64,000 nt of DNA from Boesenbergia rotunda (Eukaryota; Streptophyta; Magnoliopsida; Zingiberales; Zingiberaceae), in the NCBI GenBank assembly GCA_024364735.1, contig JAGFNQ010008788.1, forward strand, positions 1 to 64,000, given 5' to 3'. Under the pieces are notes generated by a model, which saw nothing but the letters and a program-made list of their open reading frames with translations, did not search any database and was not told the origin of the DNA. A program made the position numbers and the translations under genes. Positions 10,716-21,937 of the stretch are shown piece after piece; position 1 is the stretch's first letter; every line of letters begins with the position of its first letter.

Positions 10716-11610
10716 TATATGTTTTAGTGCTATCTAAAATATACTAACATTTTTTTTGTCACTCTTCATTATTAACCTTCTTTAAAAAATGGATATCAGT
10801 CGAATTTTACATGGATAAAATCATGTTCATATTTCTTCTCAAATACACGAATATTTTTTTCTACTTACTGTGAATTTTTGAGATTTTTTTGAATATTTTA
10901 TCGAATATTCATGATATTTCGTTCGAAATTCAAATTTTGAATTTTGAAAATAGATAACAAGTATTTAATTTCCCGGATCTGAATTTTTTGGATCTAGATA
11001 TGATCAGTAGACTTCAGTAAAATTTTATTTAAATTTTTTAAAGTATCTTTGAATTTTAAATATTTATTCTTCAAAATTTCACTCTGTTAGCATTTAATTT
11101 ATTTTTAGACTTAGATAACATTTTTAAAGTTGAAAATTTTTGTACAAGCTCAAAACTCTATTGTCCACTTAACAAAAATTTTCATATGTTTCTAACATAT
11201 TTTTGATTTTCTATGTTTTTTTTGAAATTTGATTTTTAATTTTAAATTTTGATAGGAAATTATTTTTATCAAATTCAATTTTTCTAAATCTACTAACTTT
11301 AATAAAATTATTTTCATCTGTTGACTTTAATAGAATTTTCTCCAAATTTTTATATAATTTTGAATTTAAAAATTCAATCTTCAAGAATTTTAATCTATGA
11401 ATATTTGATTTATTTTCGATCACAAAAAATTTGTTTCATTCCAAAATTTTTCCAATTTTTCAAATTTTCACAAAAACTTTCAAATTTTTCCATTGAAAAT
11501 TTGTTTAGGGGGAGGTTGTGGTTTATATTTCAAATATTTCTTTTATGCTTAATTGTGTTAGTTAGTGTTATTATTTTTTTTTCTTAACTGATCTTGCGTT
11601 GATGCACATC
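10716..11610 (+). other. AT-rich noncoding region of G1
   Basis: Very AT-rich, with many TTTGAAATTT/AAATTTT runs. No credible ORF and no pol similarity. It occupies the place where pol should be. The D element has an equivalent AT-rich stretch of similar length, so this is probably the original layout and not a private deletion. Confidence 0.65.
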
Positions 11611-12579
11611 AATAAGGGGAGATTATTGGTGCTCCGGTTGGTTTTGATGTGATCAACCAAGTTAGGTTAGGTTCTATTGTGATTTTGATGCCTCTGTCTA
11701 AGTGTGCAGGAGCTTAGGAGTGGAAGAAGTCAAATGTAAGACACAGTGGACGAGAAGGATCACACAGGGAAGTGAGCCGACGGGCTCGATGCATCCGAGG
11801 GGCACGGATGTTGTGGAAGAGTATACCAGTCGAGCGAGAAGGACGTGCGCGACGTCCGAGAGAAGAGAAGCCGGGAGGAAGGACGCTCGAAGGGAGAAAG
11901 GCCAAAGTCAGTTTTGGGTGAGCCTAACTCCGGTTGGTTAGAAATTACCCAAGAAGACCTATTGGAGATTAGTCAGCAAGTTGCTAACCAAAAGTCACTC
12001 AGGCGCCCCTATACATAAGGGCACCCAGGCTCTTGGGCGAACCTATGCATACGAGCGCCCAAGCACTTGGGCGCCCTTATGCATATAGTTGCCCGAGAGC
12101 CAATTCCTATCTACCAGCTAGCCGTTTGAGAACATTACCCTTTGCATAACACTTGAGTCACGTGTCAGGCACTCTCAAGCACTCAGGCATCCCTATGATG
12201 CCACATCAGCATTCTGATGGAATTGACTGGAGCTATGAAAAGGCTCCTAGAGCTCAGTTCCAAATCAATCAATTGACTGTAATCGAATTTCTAGTAATTC
12301 TTCTAACATCTGTCTTGTGCTACAAAGTCTATAAAGGCTTTTCTGCCAGAAGGAGATTTTAATAGTGAGCTTCAACCGTCTTGGATTAGTAATCACCCAG
12401 GATGCAACCAAGTAACTTCTTGTGTCTTAGCCTTTTACTAGTTCAATTCAGTTAATTAATTTATGTTTATTTTAATTTATTATTGCAACTAATTTGGAAT
12501 CTTTGTGAGCCGGATAAAAGATCTTTTTTATTTTACAGGGGCAATTCACCCCCTCTTATCGGTCCACCTCGATTAAACA
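11611..12579 (+). repeat. PPT and 3' LTR of G1
   Basis: The polypurine tract AATAAGGGGAGAT (11611-11623) is followed by the LTR from about 11624 (TATTGGTGC, a mutated TGTTGGTGC) to ATTAAACA at 12579, 956 bp. It shares GGTTGGTTTTGATGTGATCA and TCTAAGTGTGCAGGAGCTTA with the D LTRs read on the minus strand. Repeats around 12000-12090 (GGGCGCCC-type, 'cttgggcgccc') are part of U3. No TSD can be tested because the 5' end is missing. Confidence 0.83.
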
Positions 12580-12594
12580 TAACGGTGATCCATG

Positions 12595-13150
12595 ATCCAA
12601 GAAGATTCGAGCTCAGAAGCAGAGTTAGAGTACAACTCAACATTAGATTACAATCAGGTCAGTGACTCAAATGAGTCAGCTGACAAGGTAACAAATCCAA
12701 TTACTGAAAAAATTATATGCTACTATTGCCTATTTGGCTAAAACTCTAGCTGAATACAAGTCCAAAATTAAGACTTACTTAAGGAGGTCAAAGACCTTAA
12801 GGAAAAAAACTAACTTAGATTTAGTGATTTATGTTAGTCAAGTTAGAATCTCAACTCAGGTGTCACAACTTAAGATAAAGAATTCTAACTTGAAAAACCA
12901 AGTCGTTGAGTTAAGGTTAACTTTGGGTAAGTTCACATCTGGGTTAAAATATTTGAATATGATGATTGGAACTAGACATGCTGCTTATAATAAAATTGGA
13001 CTTGGATTTAACTTAAATCAAAACCATGTCTCTTATATTTCCTTAGTCAAAAGAAATGTTAGAAATAAAATAGCTTGGGTTCCAAAATCACACTTTGCTA
13101 ATCAAGTAGAAAATAATTGTTATTGGGTACCTAAACAACATATTTTGTGA
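12595..13150 (+). pseudogene. gag: C-terminal fragment of a Sirevirus-like gag
   Basis: An acidic Ser-rich start is followed by an open frame of 138 codons (12734-13150) with a coiled-coil-like Lys/Leu region, 'LTLGKFTSGLKYLNMMIGTRHAAYNK', and two WVPK motifs near the end. This parallels the region of the intact Gag just before the protease (LGKFSNSSKTLDMILNAQRAVYN). It starts immediately after the G1 3' LTR, so G1 may have inserted into this gag. The N-terminal half and pol are missing. Confidence 0.7.
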
Positions 13151-13720
13151 TAAATGCTAATATTTTTTTATGCTAACCCAATTGCAAAATTGAAATATGT
13201 GAAAGCACCAACTTAGGGGGAGTTAACTTTTGAACTGTTAGACTAAGATCTGATTCTAACCATATTTTTCATGTTTTCAAACTCTGATTTCAAAATTAAA
13301 CATTTTTCCTTAAAAAGTGATTTTAAAATTATTTATTCATATCCTATTCATGTCATGCATAGATGGACTTAGCCTAGTTTTTACTGTATACAATATGTTC
13401 CTATAGATCTAGGTAGCCATCATCTTACAAAACACACTAGAATATAACTTGCTTGTGTTTTGACAAACATCAAATGGAGTGAGATGCATAGGGTTACAAC
13501 CTTTAAATTCTAGATGCTTATATTAGTGCATCAACATGAATTCGGGATAAAAACTTTTAAATTGATAGGCAGGATTGAAGAACTTAACTAGAAAGACAAA
13601 AACCAAAAGATTAACATCTTTGACCACCCGGTCGCCCCTACAAGCACACAGGCGACTCCAAATAAATTTTCTCGAAGAAAATTCTAACAGAATTAACCAA
13701 AATCTGAAGAAAAAAAAATT
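13151..13720. other. Noncoding remnant, probably of the same Sirevirus-like element
   Basis: AT-rich sequence without a credible ORF. It contains AGGGGGAGTTAAC (about 13215), which resembles a polypurine tract, and CATGTCATGCATAGATGGACTTAG. I see no clear LTR border and can say nothing more specific. Confidence 0.3.
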
Positions 13721-13904
13721 CATGCACGGTTGACTATATACCCCTACGGTTGCCCGTATATCCTTTTTATAAACAAACCCAAATACTCACCAATTCTGCA
13801 CCTAAGAATTGTAATCCTCTCTTCTAATTTCGATTCTACTTCCACCCAACCTCAATTTGTGCCCAAGACTCTTTTTCCCTCTTCAAAATCATCATGTAAA
13901 GATA

Positions 13905-14083
13905 AGGGGCGTTGTTTGTTCTTTTCATTTTCATTTCCAGAAACGCATTTCTAGTTTTCTGGAAAATGACTTTTTTCATTCTTTTCCAGAAACGCTATTT
14001 TTTCTGGAAAACAAAATAAAAAAAAACAGAAAACGTATTTTCTACAGAAAAAAAAAAAACAGACTGGAAAATAAAAAACGCCT
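13905..14083. mobile_element. Possible MITE with ~18-bp imperfect inverted ends
   Basis: The left end AGGGGCGTTGTTTGTTCTTTTC is roughly the inverse of the right end GAAAATAAAAAACGCCTA. The middle is filled with TTTCTGGAAAA/TTTTCCAGAAA inverted motifs. I could not find a convincing target duplication, so the family is open. Confidence 0.35.
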
Positions 14084-14189
14084 ATTTCTTCTTTCTTCTT
14101 CGACGACACTTAAATATTATACTTTTTCAACTAATGTTTTCTTTGTTTTTAGACGTCAATCAACTGTGATTTCATCTCATCCCTCCATT

Positions 14190-15030
14190 GACTCTAGATT
14201 TTCCAATGAGTAGTAGCTTAGGTTAATATTTGAACAAACCACTTTTATTCTTTTACCTCCAAAATATCTCAGTCGACAATTTTTCTTTGATAACTGTCCC
14301 GACACTATTGATCTTATATCTCATTATGGTTTGTCCAAACTTATCTATGACCAAGTAAGATGAACTTACCTATGCAACTCGAGTCGGAAGTCGTAACATT
14401 ACAATCACACCCGATCTTATTCGGACCCATCTTAAACTTCGTCCATCCTCTTCCATAATCAACTGCTTCCTTGATATGCAACTACCACTTCCTATTTCTT
14501 TCTCCCATATTACATTGAGTCTAATATATACATATTTCTTTGGTGGAAATAAAACTTCAACCTTAATTAATTTTCACTCTGGCAAACTTCAAGCCAAAAA
14601 CTATATTTTAAACAAAGTTATCACCTCATGTGTTCTACCTATTCATGCTCGAAGCTAAGCAATAACACGTTCATTTCACTCTCACCTCTTGTACATACTT
14701 CGTCACAAGCTAAATATTAACTTAAGTTTGCAAATTTTTAATTCAATTATCTTTCATGCAACCATGATCAAAAACCATCAAGTTCTTATGCCTTACTATC
14801 ATATTCTTACCTACATCTTTAGATCTTTAAGAATTGAAATTAATTGAGGAAATATTCAACTTAAATAATCTCAACATAATAGGGGATCAATAATTAACTT
14901 AGCCAAACTAGTACTCAGAAGAAATATCTTAGTTTGCGAGGATGAACGAGGAACCCATACAGAGATTGATGAGATAGATGTGAACCCCGTATTGCTACAA
15001 CCCAACCACCCACACTTCTAGCCTCTACAA
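14190..15030 (+). pseudogene. Decayed plant transposon-like protein ORF
   Basis: An open stretch of about 100 codons at 14356-14655 reads '...ATRVGSRNITITPDLI...' followed by 'HLKLRPSS' and ends 'CVLPIHARS'. Upstream and downstream pieces in nearby frames continue it, with stops between. The 'ITITPDLI..HLKL' pattern and a TTTTTATAAACA promoter-like motif at about 13765 resemble the 'putative plant transposon protein' ORFs found in plant retroelements. That assignment is from memory of the family pattern and is tentative. No catalytic motif is seen. Confidence 0.4.
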
Positions 15031-15545
15031 CTCTTTCGTCTGCATTAATTGTAGAAGTATGCATGACTTGCATAAAGGCAAACATAAATCATGGATTTTA
15101 GCTCATGAAGACACAAATTGCAAAAATTTTGGATATATTACATGCTCAACATATGAGCTAGCAGACCACACCTTCTGATCAAACCATTTTATAATAGACC
15201 TCATTTATAGTCATTTATTTTATTAACAGACAAACATTGTTCTTTAGTTAAACTCTTAGCTATGTTTGCATTATGATTTGCTCGATGATTATGATTTAAC
15301 CCATTTTTTTATATATGAAAAAGGAGGAGAAAAGTAAATGGTTAAATTATAAAATTACTTCCCAATTTTATTTCCTTATCCAATTAAGGGAGAGCAATAA
15401 ATAAGGGGAGGTACTTATTTATTTATTGTATTCATGTATAATTGCACTTAACTCTATCGTCTCTTCATATAGTGAATATAAAATTCAAATTTCAATTTTT
15501 GATTATTTACTAACTTTAACTTAGTTTTCATATTATCAAAGAGAT
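15031..15545. other. AT-rich noncoding region ending in a PPT-like tract
   Basis: No ORF of note. It contains AAGGAGGAGAAAAG (about 15330) and AAGGGGAGGTAC (about 15408), both purine tracts, and ends with CAAAGAGAT directly before an LTR start at 15546. It is probably the 3' noncoding part of a plus-strand Sirevirus-like element. Confidence 0.4.
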
Positions 15546-16050
15546 TGTTGGTGTTGAGTGCATAACATATAACCCAAGATTTTGATATATGATTAAGATT
15601 AAAGTCAGGTTAGTTGTGATCTAACCAGCGGTATCAAGTTTGCAGGTGCGGGATACTTACAGATATTAAAGTCCTAGTTGTAAACCAGACAGTGATCAAG
15701 TCCTAGTGGATCTAGGCATCTATGTCTCAGTTGGGAATCAGGCATGAGCTAAGTCTTGGTTGAAGACCAAGCAAATAAATTCTTAGTTAGAGACTAAGTG
15801 AATAAAGTTTAAATGGTTAAGGCAAGGCAACAAATTTCTAGTTGAGTGCTAGGTGACTTAAGTCAAAGTGTATGGAATTAGTTGGAGGTTGTTTGCTTGG
15901 AAAAATTGAACTACACGAGTTAATCTAGTCAAGTAAGTGTGATAACTTCATATTTTTTTTATCTAGACTTAAGTCAAAGTGTATGAAATTAGCTGGAGGT
16001 TTTTTAGCTGGAGGTTGTTTGTCTAGACTTTCTTGAAAGAAAGTGCCCAA
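15546..16050 (+). repeat. Truncated Sirevirus-type 3' LTR
   Basis: Starts TGTTGGTGTTGAG directly after a purine tract. U3 has a degenerate array of 'AAGTCCTAGTTG...AGACCAAG' units with short inverted arms, comparable to the arrays of the other Sirevirus LTRs. The gaattagttggaggttg block is repeated at about 15878 and 15990. No R-U5 end is found. It breaks into the leader of the copia element on its right. Confidence 0.55.
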
Positions 16051-16403
16051 AATTGTGAGTTTTTCATAAATGGAAAGTTTTCAAAAATAAAAGATTTTCA
16101 GAATAATTGTAAATTTCTGGTACAAAGAAAATTTACGTTTTTCCAAAATTGAAAAATTTTCAAAATTGGAAAGTTTCCAAAAATGAAAAGTTTCACAATT
16201 ATCATAAAATTTCAAAAACAGAGATATTTCAAAAGTTTGCGAAATTTCATGAGGATTTCCAAACTTTGAAATTCCTAAATCGAAAATTTACCATAATTGG
16301 AAAGTTTCCATAATTGAAAATTTTCCAAAATTGAGATCATGATAAAGCTTTCCGCAAAACAATTATATGATTATGTCGAACACAAACCTCGACTCTGATA
16401 CCA
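16051..16403 (-). other. 5' leader of a minus-strand copia element, with PBS
   Basis: An array of short degenerate units (TTTCCAAAATTGAAAA and similar) spans about 16060-16340. At 16393-16403 the minus strand reads TGGTATCAGAG, the PBS, next to the LTR that starts at 16405. The element body should continue leftwards but is cut off after about 350 bp. A similar A/T-rich leader precedes the C1 LTR (46025-46612). Confidence 0.65.
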
Positions 16404-16404
16404 C

Positions 16405-18656
16405 TGTTGGGACCGGGTGCATGTTGACATGGATGCGGGTTCGTAATTTCAAAATTAATTACGTGCAGCGGAAGGTTTAGCATAAATAATTTCTCTAAAT
16501 CATTTAACCACACATCTAAGCATACAATTTTATCTTGTGTAGACATGATCATATATTTGAAATTTTGCAAAAACATAAACTAATTTACGTATTACCTCGC
16601 ATAACTCGAAGGAAGGGACGAGATCCAACCGTAAGCGTCCCTTGGAAGCTCCGCCTCTATTCGCGTCCACGCCGAGTATCTTCGGGATGACTTCGCAAAG
16701 CCACGAGTTTCGTGTTCTCGAGAACTACTAGATTCTCCGAGAACGCGACAAGAAAAACCAAGAGAGAAGTCGGAAGACTAACCACAAAAGGATGGCCTGA
16801 ATCAAAATTCCGGCGAAGCAAAAGAAGAGGCTTGCGGCAAACTCTAATTCCGGCAGCACCTTCTTCAGGCCAAGAGATGGCCGGAGCTTCCTTCTCCGGC
16901 AACAGGTGGTGGTCGGCAGCGAAAGGGCAGGGGCGGCCGGCTGGTGCTCCTTCTTGGGGTTGGTTGGCGCAAGGCAAGAAGGGGAGAAGAGAAGGAGAGA
17001 AAGAGAGGGAGAGAGCCTATGCCTTCATCTCTATTTTTATCACCCAAGCCTTGCCTTGGGTCCTTTATATAGTGGCCTCTCAACCATCAAGCCTCTCAAA
17101 TATGGAATAACTTATTCCATCATGCCAAGTTTGATTTTATATCATGGTTAAAATCATATTTTAATTCATGATAAAAAATAATCAAGTCTCTTCTCTCCTA
17201 TGGAATAATTTCCTTATCATGGTAAATCAATCCATGATTGATTTTATAAAATAAACCAATCCATGGTTCATTTTAATTTCCATGAAAAATAAACCAAACC
17301 TTGGTTTATTATATAAAAATTTATATCATCCATAATTTTATAAAACAAACCACACTTGGTTTATTTTATAAATTGAACCAAAAACTTGGTTCTCTCTCTT
17401 TGTTGTGACCGGCCAAGCAAAGAGGATGGAGGCCCTCTTTGGCCGGCCCATCCAAGCCAAACCCCAATGAATTAAACTTATTTAATTCATCTATTAAGTC
17501 TTCAAAAGACTTAGCCATTTTACGCTTCCGATGCGTCTCTGAAAAATTCAGATTCGACTTATCGTTTGGCTCAACCAAACTTAATCTCTCTTGATTGGAA
17601 AATCCAATTTTCAACTCGTTTTAAATCCCTCGGATTACTCGTAGTGCATGTGACTAAATAGGCTTTCGATTTATGTTGGCCGTGTATAATTAATCAATTA
17701 TAGAACGATCATAAGTGGCACCTAGTAGTACATTATGATCCCCAATTAATCGAAAGATCAACGGTTGACCTCAGAAACAATTCTGAAACCCTTCAACAGT
17801 TATAATGAATCGTGCCTCATTCCCTTCACCATCTTATACCCACTTGGTTCAGGATATGGTCTATGTGTGTCAGTCCCCACTAGGCTGACTACGTCACACC
17901 TAGCCCAAGTAACGTTTTCTCGTCCTACGGATTCTAATTACTCTCATGTATTTAAGAGATTCATACTCTGAACATATCATGCTCTGGCCAGAGGCTTCGA
18001 GTAACAATCCGACGATAGGCCTCGGGTATACATCTGCTCGCAAGGAGTAGTGAATCCTTTGTAGGCTGTTCAAACATTTTCGGGCACTTCGGCTTATACC
18101 CAATCATCCTGGGTCCACATCTCCTTGGAGATGCTTGCTTAAGATATCAAAGTATAAGTCTCCATGACCAAGATGACTTGAACACCGCAAGTCAAAGGAA
18201 CATCGCACTTAAGCTGCAGTAAGAACTTCACTGACATATCTATATGTAGACTACCATATGAAGTTTTACAGCCAGTCACTCCAATGAACTAGTTCCCTTA
18301 ACTAGCATTCATGTTTATCTCCGAACATCTCAATGTCACCAGACAGTGAGAATCAGCTGATTAGAGAATAACCCATGCTAGTCTCAACAGAATTGATAGT
18401 ATCCGTATTTATCAATTCATCGACTAGGGACAATTTCAATACTTCACAATTGCACATGTAGAGATAATCATTAGTTGTGAATTCATCACAAATTCTCTCA
18501 TGCTGTGAATTGTATTGCGGACATTCAGTAAATGAGTTTAAGATCTCAATCAATTACACAAACATGTATACTCAAATAGTGAATATTCATTTATTAGAAT
18601 AAATGATTACAATCATAAGGCGATTGCCTTAGGACACTTCTCTCATATCACTAACA
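16405..18656 (-). repeat. E: 5' LTR of a Tork/Angela-like copia element (2.25 kb)
   Basis: On the plus strand it runs TGTTGGGACCGG...CACTAACA. Blocks shared in order with the LTRs at 46621-60568 (C1) and 53632-55629 (C2) include CATATCCACGCCGAG-like sequence, the AACCAAACTTGGTTTAT inverted-repeat region, CCACTTGGTTCAGGATATGG, CCCAATCATCCTGGGTCCAC, AACTAGCATTCATGTTT and GCGATTGCCTTAGGACA. TATA candidate CTATATAAAG on the minus strand at 17064-17073. The element body is missing. Short plus and minus ORFs inside are LTR sequence and not genes. Confidence 0.85.
17064..17073 (-). promoter_or_regulatory. TATA box of LTR E
   Basis: Minus strand CTATATAAAGGACC, upstream of a GC-richer R-U5 region and about 660 bp from the PBS. 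The same position in the solo LTR at 38586-40577 carries TTATAAAAGAGGG. Confidence 0.55.
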
Positions 18657-18660
18657 TAAA

Positions 18661-19441
18661 CGACGTGGACGACATATTACCGTGGTGTAGCCTTGAGCGA
18701 TGATGAAGGAGGATACTCGCGCCTGCGAGGTTAACACGAGCGTTACAGGGATACACTGGAAGGAGTTCCAGTGGATCCTTCTCTAACGCTCAAGTCAAGA
18801 AATACTCAAAGATAGAGAAGGAGCACGAAGAATAAATTAGTAGAGTTCTGAAGATCCCCCCATACTTAGGGGCCTAAGCACCTTATATAATCGCTGCTTT
18901 CTTCCTGCAAGTGCTCCCACGTTGCTGTAACCACCTCCCCTGTTCCCATGCCTCATGATTCGTGGTTGTCTGCCAGCTGTCGTTCACTGGGGGCTACTGG
19001 TAATGGCTGTTACACACATTAAATCATGTGTTGCAGGTCATAACTATCGGCCAATATTCTTATTCGAGGAGGGGACACTTGAAACGGTCGTCGCCTGTAT
19101 TAAATGTGTTATTATCGTCGTTAACGATAAACTTCTCCTCATCCATCCTCTCTCTCCCGAGTTGGTCTAGGCTCCACTCTCCGAGTTGATCTCAGGAATT
19201 CTCATTGCCCGAGTCAATCCCGAGTACACCTCTCCCGAGGTGGTCTCAAGAACTCCAGCACGAGTTGGTCTCGGGCACTCTTAGCCAGAGCTGATATCGA
19301 GCCTTTTCCCTGAGTTAGTCTCGAGCGATTCCCCCCTGAGTCAATCTCGGGGGACTCTCTCAAGCACTTCTCTCCCTCCTAACCATGACACACAACCTTC
19401 TCGCGCCACGTGTTCACCTTGGGCTACTCATCCCAATCACA
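18661..19441 (-). repeat. 3' LTR of the gypsy element
   Basis: In element sense it begins TGTGATTGGGATGAG and ends CCACGTCG (CGTCA in the other copy). It has a TATATAA box (minus, about 18892-18899) and U3 repeats of the CCCGAGTTGGTCTC type at 19155-19330. On its right is AGTCCCCCCTTT, that is AAAGGGGGGACT on the minus strand: the polypurine tract, which shows that the element body lies to the right. Confidence 0.88.
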
Positions 19442-19453
19442 AGTCCCCCCTTT
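19442..19453 (-). promoter_or_regulatory. Polypurine tract of the gypsy element
   Basis: Minus strand AAAGGGGGGACT directly before the LTR start TGTGATTG. It primes plus-strand DNA synthesis in LTR elements. Confidence 0.8.
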
Positions 19454-19698
19454 AAATCTAATCGAAGAAAGTTTGTCTGACTGATTAGACTTGTGGCATG
19501 TTGAAAGAGAATGTGTAGTTAACATTTCTCATTCCTTAATGACCTTATAGGTCATAGGAATCTAAACATTCATGCCAGGACTCGAAGTAATCATTTGAAT
19601 TGGTCCCAAGAGTTTCACGAGTTCCAATGCTCTGCGATGATGGTTGTCAATCACTCATTAAGAGCGTATGGGGCGTCTTAATGACAAGAAATCTTTTT

Positions 19699-19866
19699 TG
19701 ACGTCACATGGCAGTATCTCCTTGGGGCGCCCTTCTCTCGATGTGCTTAATCAAGGAATACCAATCGGCGGCTATAATGAGTCGCACGCTTTGAGATCCA
19801 CGGCTAACTCTCACCCATGCATCGCACATCCATCCTCTCGCATCGTAGATGTTCCCTTTATAAAAG
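19699..19866 (+). promoter_or_regulatory. Candidate promoter of the antisense ORF
   Basis: A palindromic bZIP-type site TGACGTCA (19699-19706) lies 153 bp upstream of TATAAAAG (19859-19866, in TTTATAAAAGGGG). A leader follows, and the antisense coding sequence begins about 290 bp further on. Position and strand fit a dedicated plus-strand promoter opposite to the LTR promoter. Confidence 0.5.
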
Positions 19867-20159
19867 GGGAAGCGAAGATGGCCATCCACCTTCTTGCACC
19901 ACCGACTCTCGGAGCTCGCTACCTCTGCTTCCTTATGCTAAAATTTCTTTCAATGTAAGTTTTACTAAGTCGTCTTCCTTAGAGCAATGGGTAGGAGTGG
20001 AAAGGCAGAGGGAAAGAATGAAAGAGTAGGAAGGGAAAAACTGAGGGGAGACCGGAAGAGCAGGCTTACCAGCCGGAATGGTACAAGGCCACCTCCTCGA
20101 GGATTAAGCCCTGAATCTTGCTGGTCGCCTGTGAAACCTATGGGTTCCCTATAAATTTT

Positions 20160-20736
20160 GAAGTTAGGGTATCTAAGCTTAATCAATCTGACATAGAACC
20201 TTCTTTAGGGTTTTACACCTTTTTCCTAGGCCACGTAGAATTCAGTTTCCACTTTCCAGTCCTCCCTTTCTTCATGGAAATATCTTAGTACTTTGACATT
20301 CCTCTTTACCAAATGGATTCAAATGCCTTTGCTCAGATGAGCGGGGCATTCCTTCTGTTCAAGTTGTTTGGGATACCCTTAACCCCTCATTGTTTTCATT
20401 ATTTTTTCCTTCCAAGTCTCACATCTAGAGGGGCTTTTAGTTTCACCGCTCGATCTAGCCACAGATTCATAGGTGCCCTCCCTTCTTCACACAAGGGATG
20501 GAAAGAGAAGTTCTTTTTTATCAGACTCCCTGAGCACCCTTTCTGCCTGACTCGCTGGCGAGAAGACCTGCTTCCCTCCCCGAAAATGGGCGACTTCCAG
20601 CAAGACCAAGGGTACTAGCGAGCCAGAAGCATCTTGGCTGGAATGGAGTTCCATGGCTTATACATAGTCCACTACGAAGGGCTTCTGTATAGGATTGGAA
20701 TTAGCCCCAAGGCCACCAGCCTTGGTCGTGACCTCA
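20160..20736 (+). pseudogene. Antisense ORF of the gypsy element, exon 1
   Basis: The frame reads '...FYTFFLGHVEFSFHFPV...' , then a TAG at about 20287, then DIPLYQMDSNAFAQMSGAFL (ATG 20313), SHKGWKEKFFFIRLPEHPF and a second TAG near 20619. It then continues MEFHGLYIVHYEGLL...GRDLS to a splice donor. The pattern (hydrophobic-aromatic N-terminus, 'P..F.YFF', 'WKEKFFF') matches the N-terminal part of antisense-ORF proteins in monocot Tat-type elements as I know them. Their function is not established. Two nonsense mutations make this copy a pseudogene. Confidence 0.65.
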
Positions 20737-20800
20737 GTAAGTGTGTTATTGTATTGAATGTCTATTTATACTAACTGATATTCTTTTGCCTGTTTTGTAG
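20737..20800 (+). other. Intron 1 of the antisense ORF (64 nt)
   Basis: Donor GTAAGTG at 20737, branch-point-like TACTAAC at about 20769, pyrimidine-rich CTTTTGCCTGTTTTGTAG acceptor ending at 20800. The reading frame is coding-like on both sides. All signals are on the plus strand and absent in the opposite orientation. Confidence 0.65.
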
Positions 20801-21937
20801 AAGCCATCATGCTCACCCAATCCATGAGCAAGTTTCTTAAGTGGGAGCTGTTGAGGCAATTTGTGGTCCGGAGTGACCAAGTGTTTTGATGTTTGGGCAA
20901 AGGGTTTAAGTTAGGTTTATCCGTGTGTTCTTATATGTGTATGTTGAGTGTGTAGGTTGTACAGGTACACATATTGACTTGACTGGATGGCCTCAGTACG
21001 GTGAAGGGTGGCATGGAGATAAGCTGGAGGCTTGTGTGCACCCGAGGGACCTTGGAGACAAGGGACGATGAGCTGAGGGGCGCAGACTTCGAAGCATGCA
21101 TGAAGGATGGCATGGGGGCAAGCTGGAGGCTTGCGTGCATCCGAGGGACGGGAGCCGAAGATGAAGAGGGCGCGAAGACAATAGTCAAGGCTGCGGATGA
21201 GGAGTCGGTCGAGTCGTGAGCGTACGAGTGTTGTGTGATTGTACTCGGGAAATCCTAGGGTTTGAGTGCGGAGTGGAATGTACTCAGGAAGGGTAGCCTT
21301 AGGTGGGTGAGTAGACCAGTCGACTGGCCTGGGGGTAGTCGACTGATGAAACACACAAGAGCCTGGGACCAGTCGACTGCCCTGGGGGCAGTCAATTGGT
21401 AGGTGGTTGGTGAGTTGGCTGAGAATTCGAACGTTAGGGTGCAACGGTCGAATTTCAGTAGCACCAGTCGACTGGTAGCGAGGGTTTCAGCCCGAGTCCT
21501 ATTTAAAGAGGATTTCATGGTGGCTAAGATTCTTGATGAATCTTGTCTTGGTTAAAGGCAAGATAGTAGTCTTTGTGCTCAGGTGTTCTAAAGGTGTTGT
21601 GGTGAGGTTTCTCCACCCACAAGGAGCAACAGAGCTAGCCGGAGGTTATCCGAGGATTGATCCACTGACGGATTCTTGGATTAGTCACCCGTCCGGGGTG
21701 GATACCAAGTAAATCTTCCGTGTTAGCATTGGTTAGTATTTGTTTTATTGTTTTATTGTATATTCCGCTGTGCAACTAACCGTGTAGGAAGAAAGAGGTT
21801 CGAAAATCACTATTCACCCCCCTCTAGGGGACATATTCGATCCTACAGGAGCTAGCAAATAAGAAGGCGCTGACTCCTTCTCAAGTTCTTGCGGACCCAC
21901 CCTCTGAGCCTGCTAAAGACTTTGAGAGGACTCAAAG
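20801..21937 (+). pseudogene. Antisense ORF, exon 2 start, split by a solo LTR
   Basis: The coding-like frame runs 20801-20848 (AIMLTQSMSKFLKWE), is interrupted by the solo LTR, and resumes in the same frame at 21853-21937 (LANKKALTPSQVLADPPSEP). It is cut again at 21938 by the Tekay-like LTR. That the frame resumes exactly after removing LTR plus one TSD supports the reading. Confidence 0.65.
20849..21847 (+). repeat. Solo Sirevirus-type LTR, TSD GGAGC
   Basis: Runs TGTTGAGGCAATT...GATCCTACA, 999 bp, flanked by GGAGC at 20844-20848 and 21848-21852. It contains CAGTCGACTG palindromes (about 21310-21470), a TATTTAAAG TATA candidate (about 21500) and the terminal ATTCACCCCCCTCTAGG block. Same family as 8364-8858. 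No internal sequence is present, so it is a recombination product of a full element. Confidence 0.92.

Larger units (their letters stand above)
8860..12579 (+). mobile_element. G1: pol-less Sirevirus-like 'gag-only' retrotransposon
   Basis: Order: partial 5' LTR (8860-9234), PBS (9237-9250), decayed gag (9299-10715), AT-rich noncoding DNA, PPT (11611-11623), 3' LTR (11624-12579). There is no protease, integrase, RT or RNase H anywhere. The gag tail reaches the WVPK motif that normally precedes the protease and then passes directly into noncoding sequence. The 5' LTR lacks about 570 bp at its start. D (56054-59698) shares LTR and gag sequence and the same pol-less layout. Confidence 0.82.

Noticed and set aside
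16405..18656. LTR E as the 3' LTR of the C1 element with the gypsy inserted in between
   Set aside because: E has its own PBS on its left side, so its body lies to the left, and no polypurine tract borders its right end. A tandem element arrangement cannot be excluded but is not supported.
20917..21444. 175-codon minus ORF in the solo LTR
   Set aside because: Lies wholly inside an LTR bounded by a TSD. Pro/His-rich translation comes from tandem and palindromic U3 DNA and is not shared in frame with the related LTR at 8364-8858.
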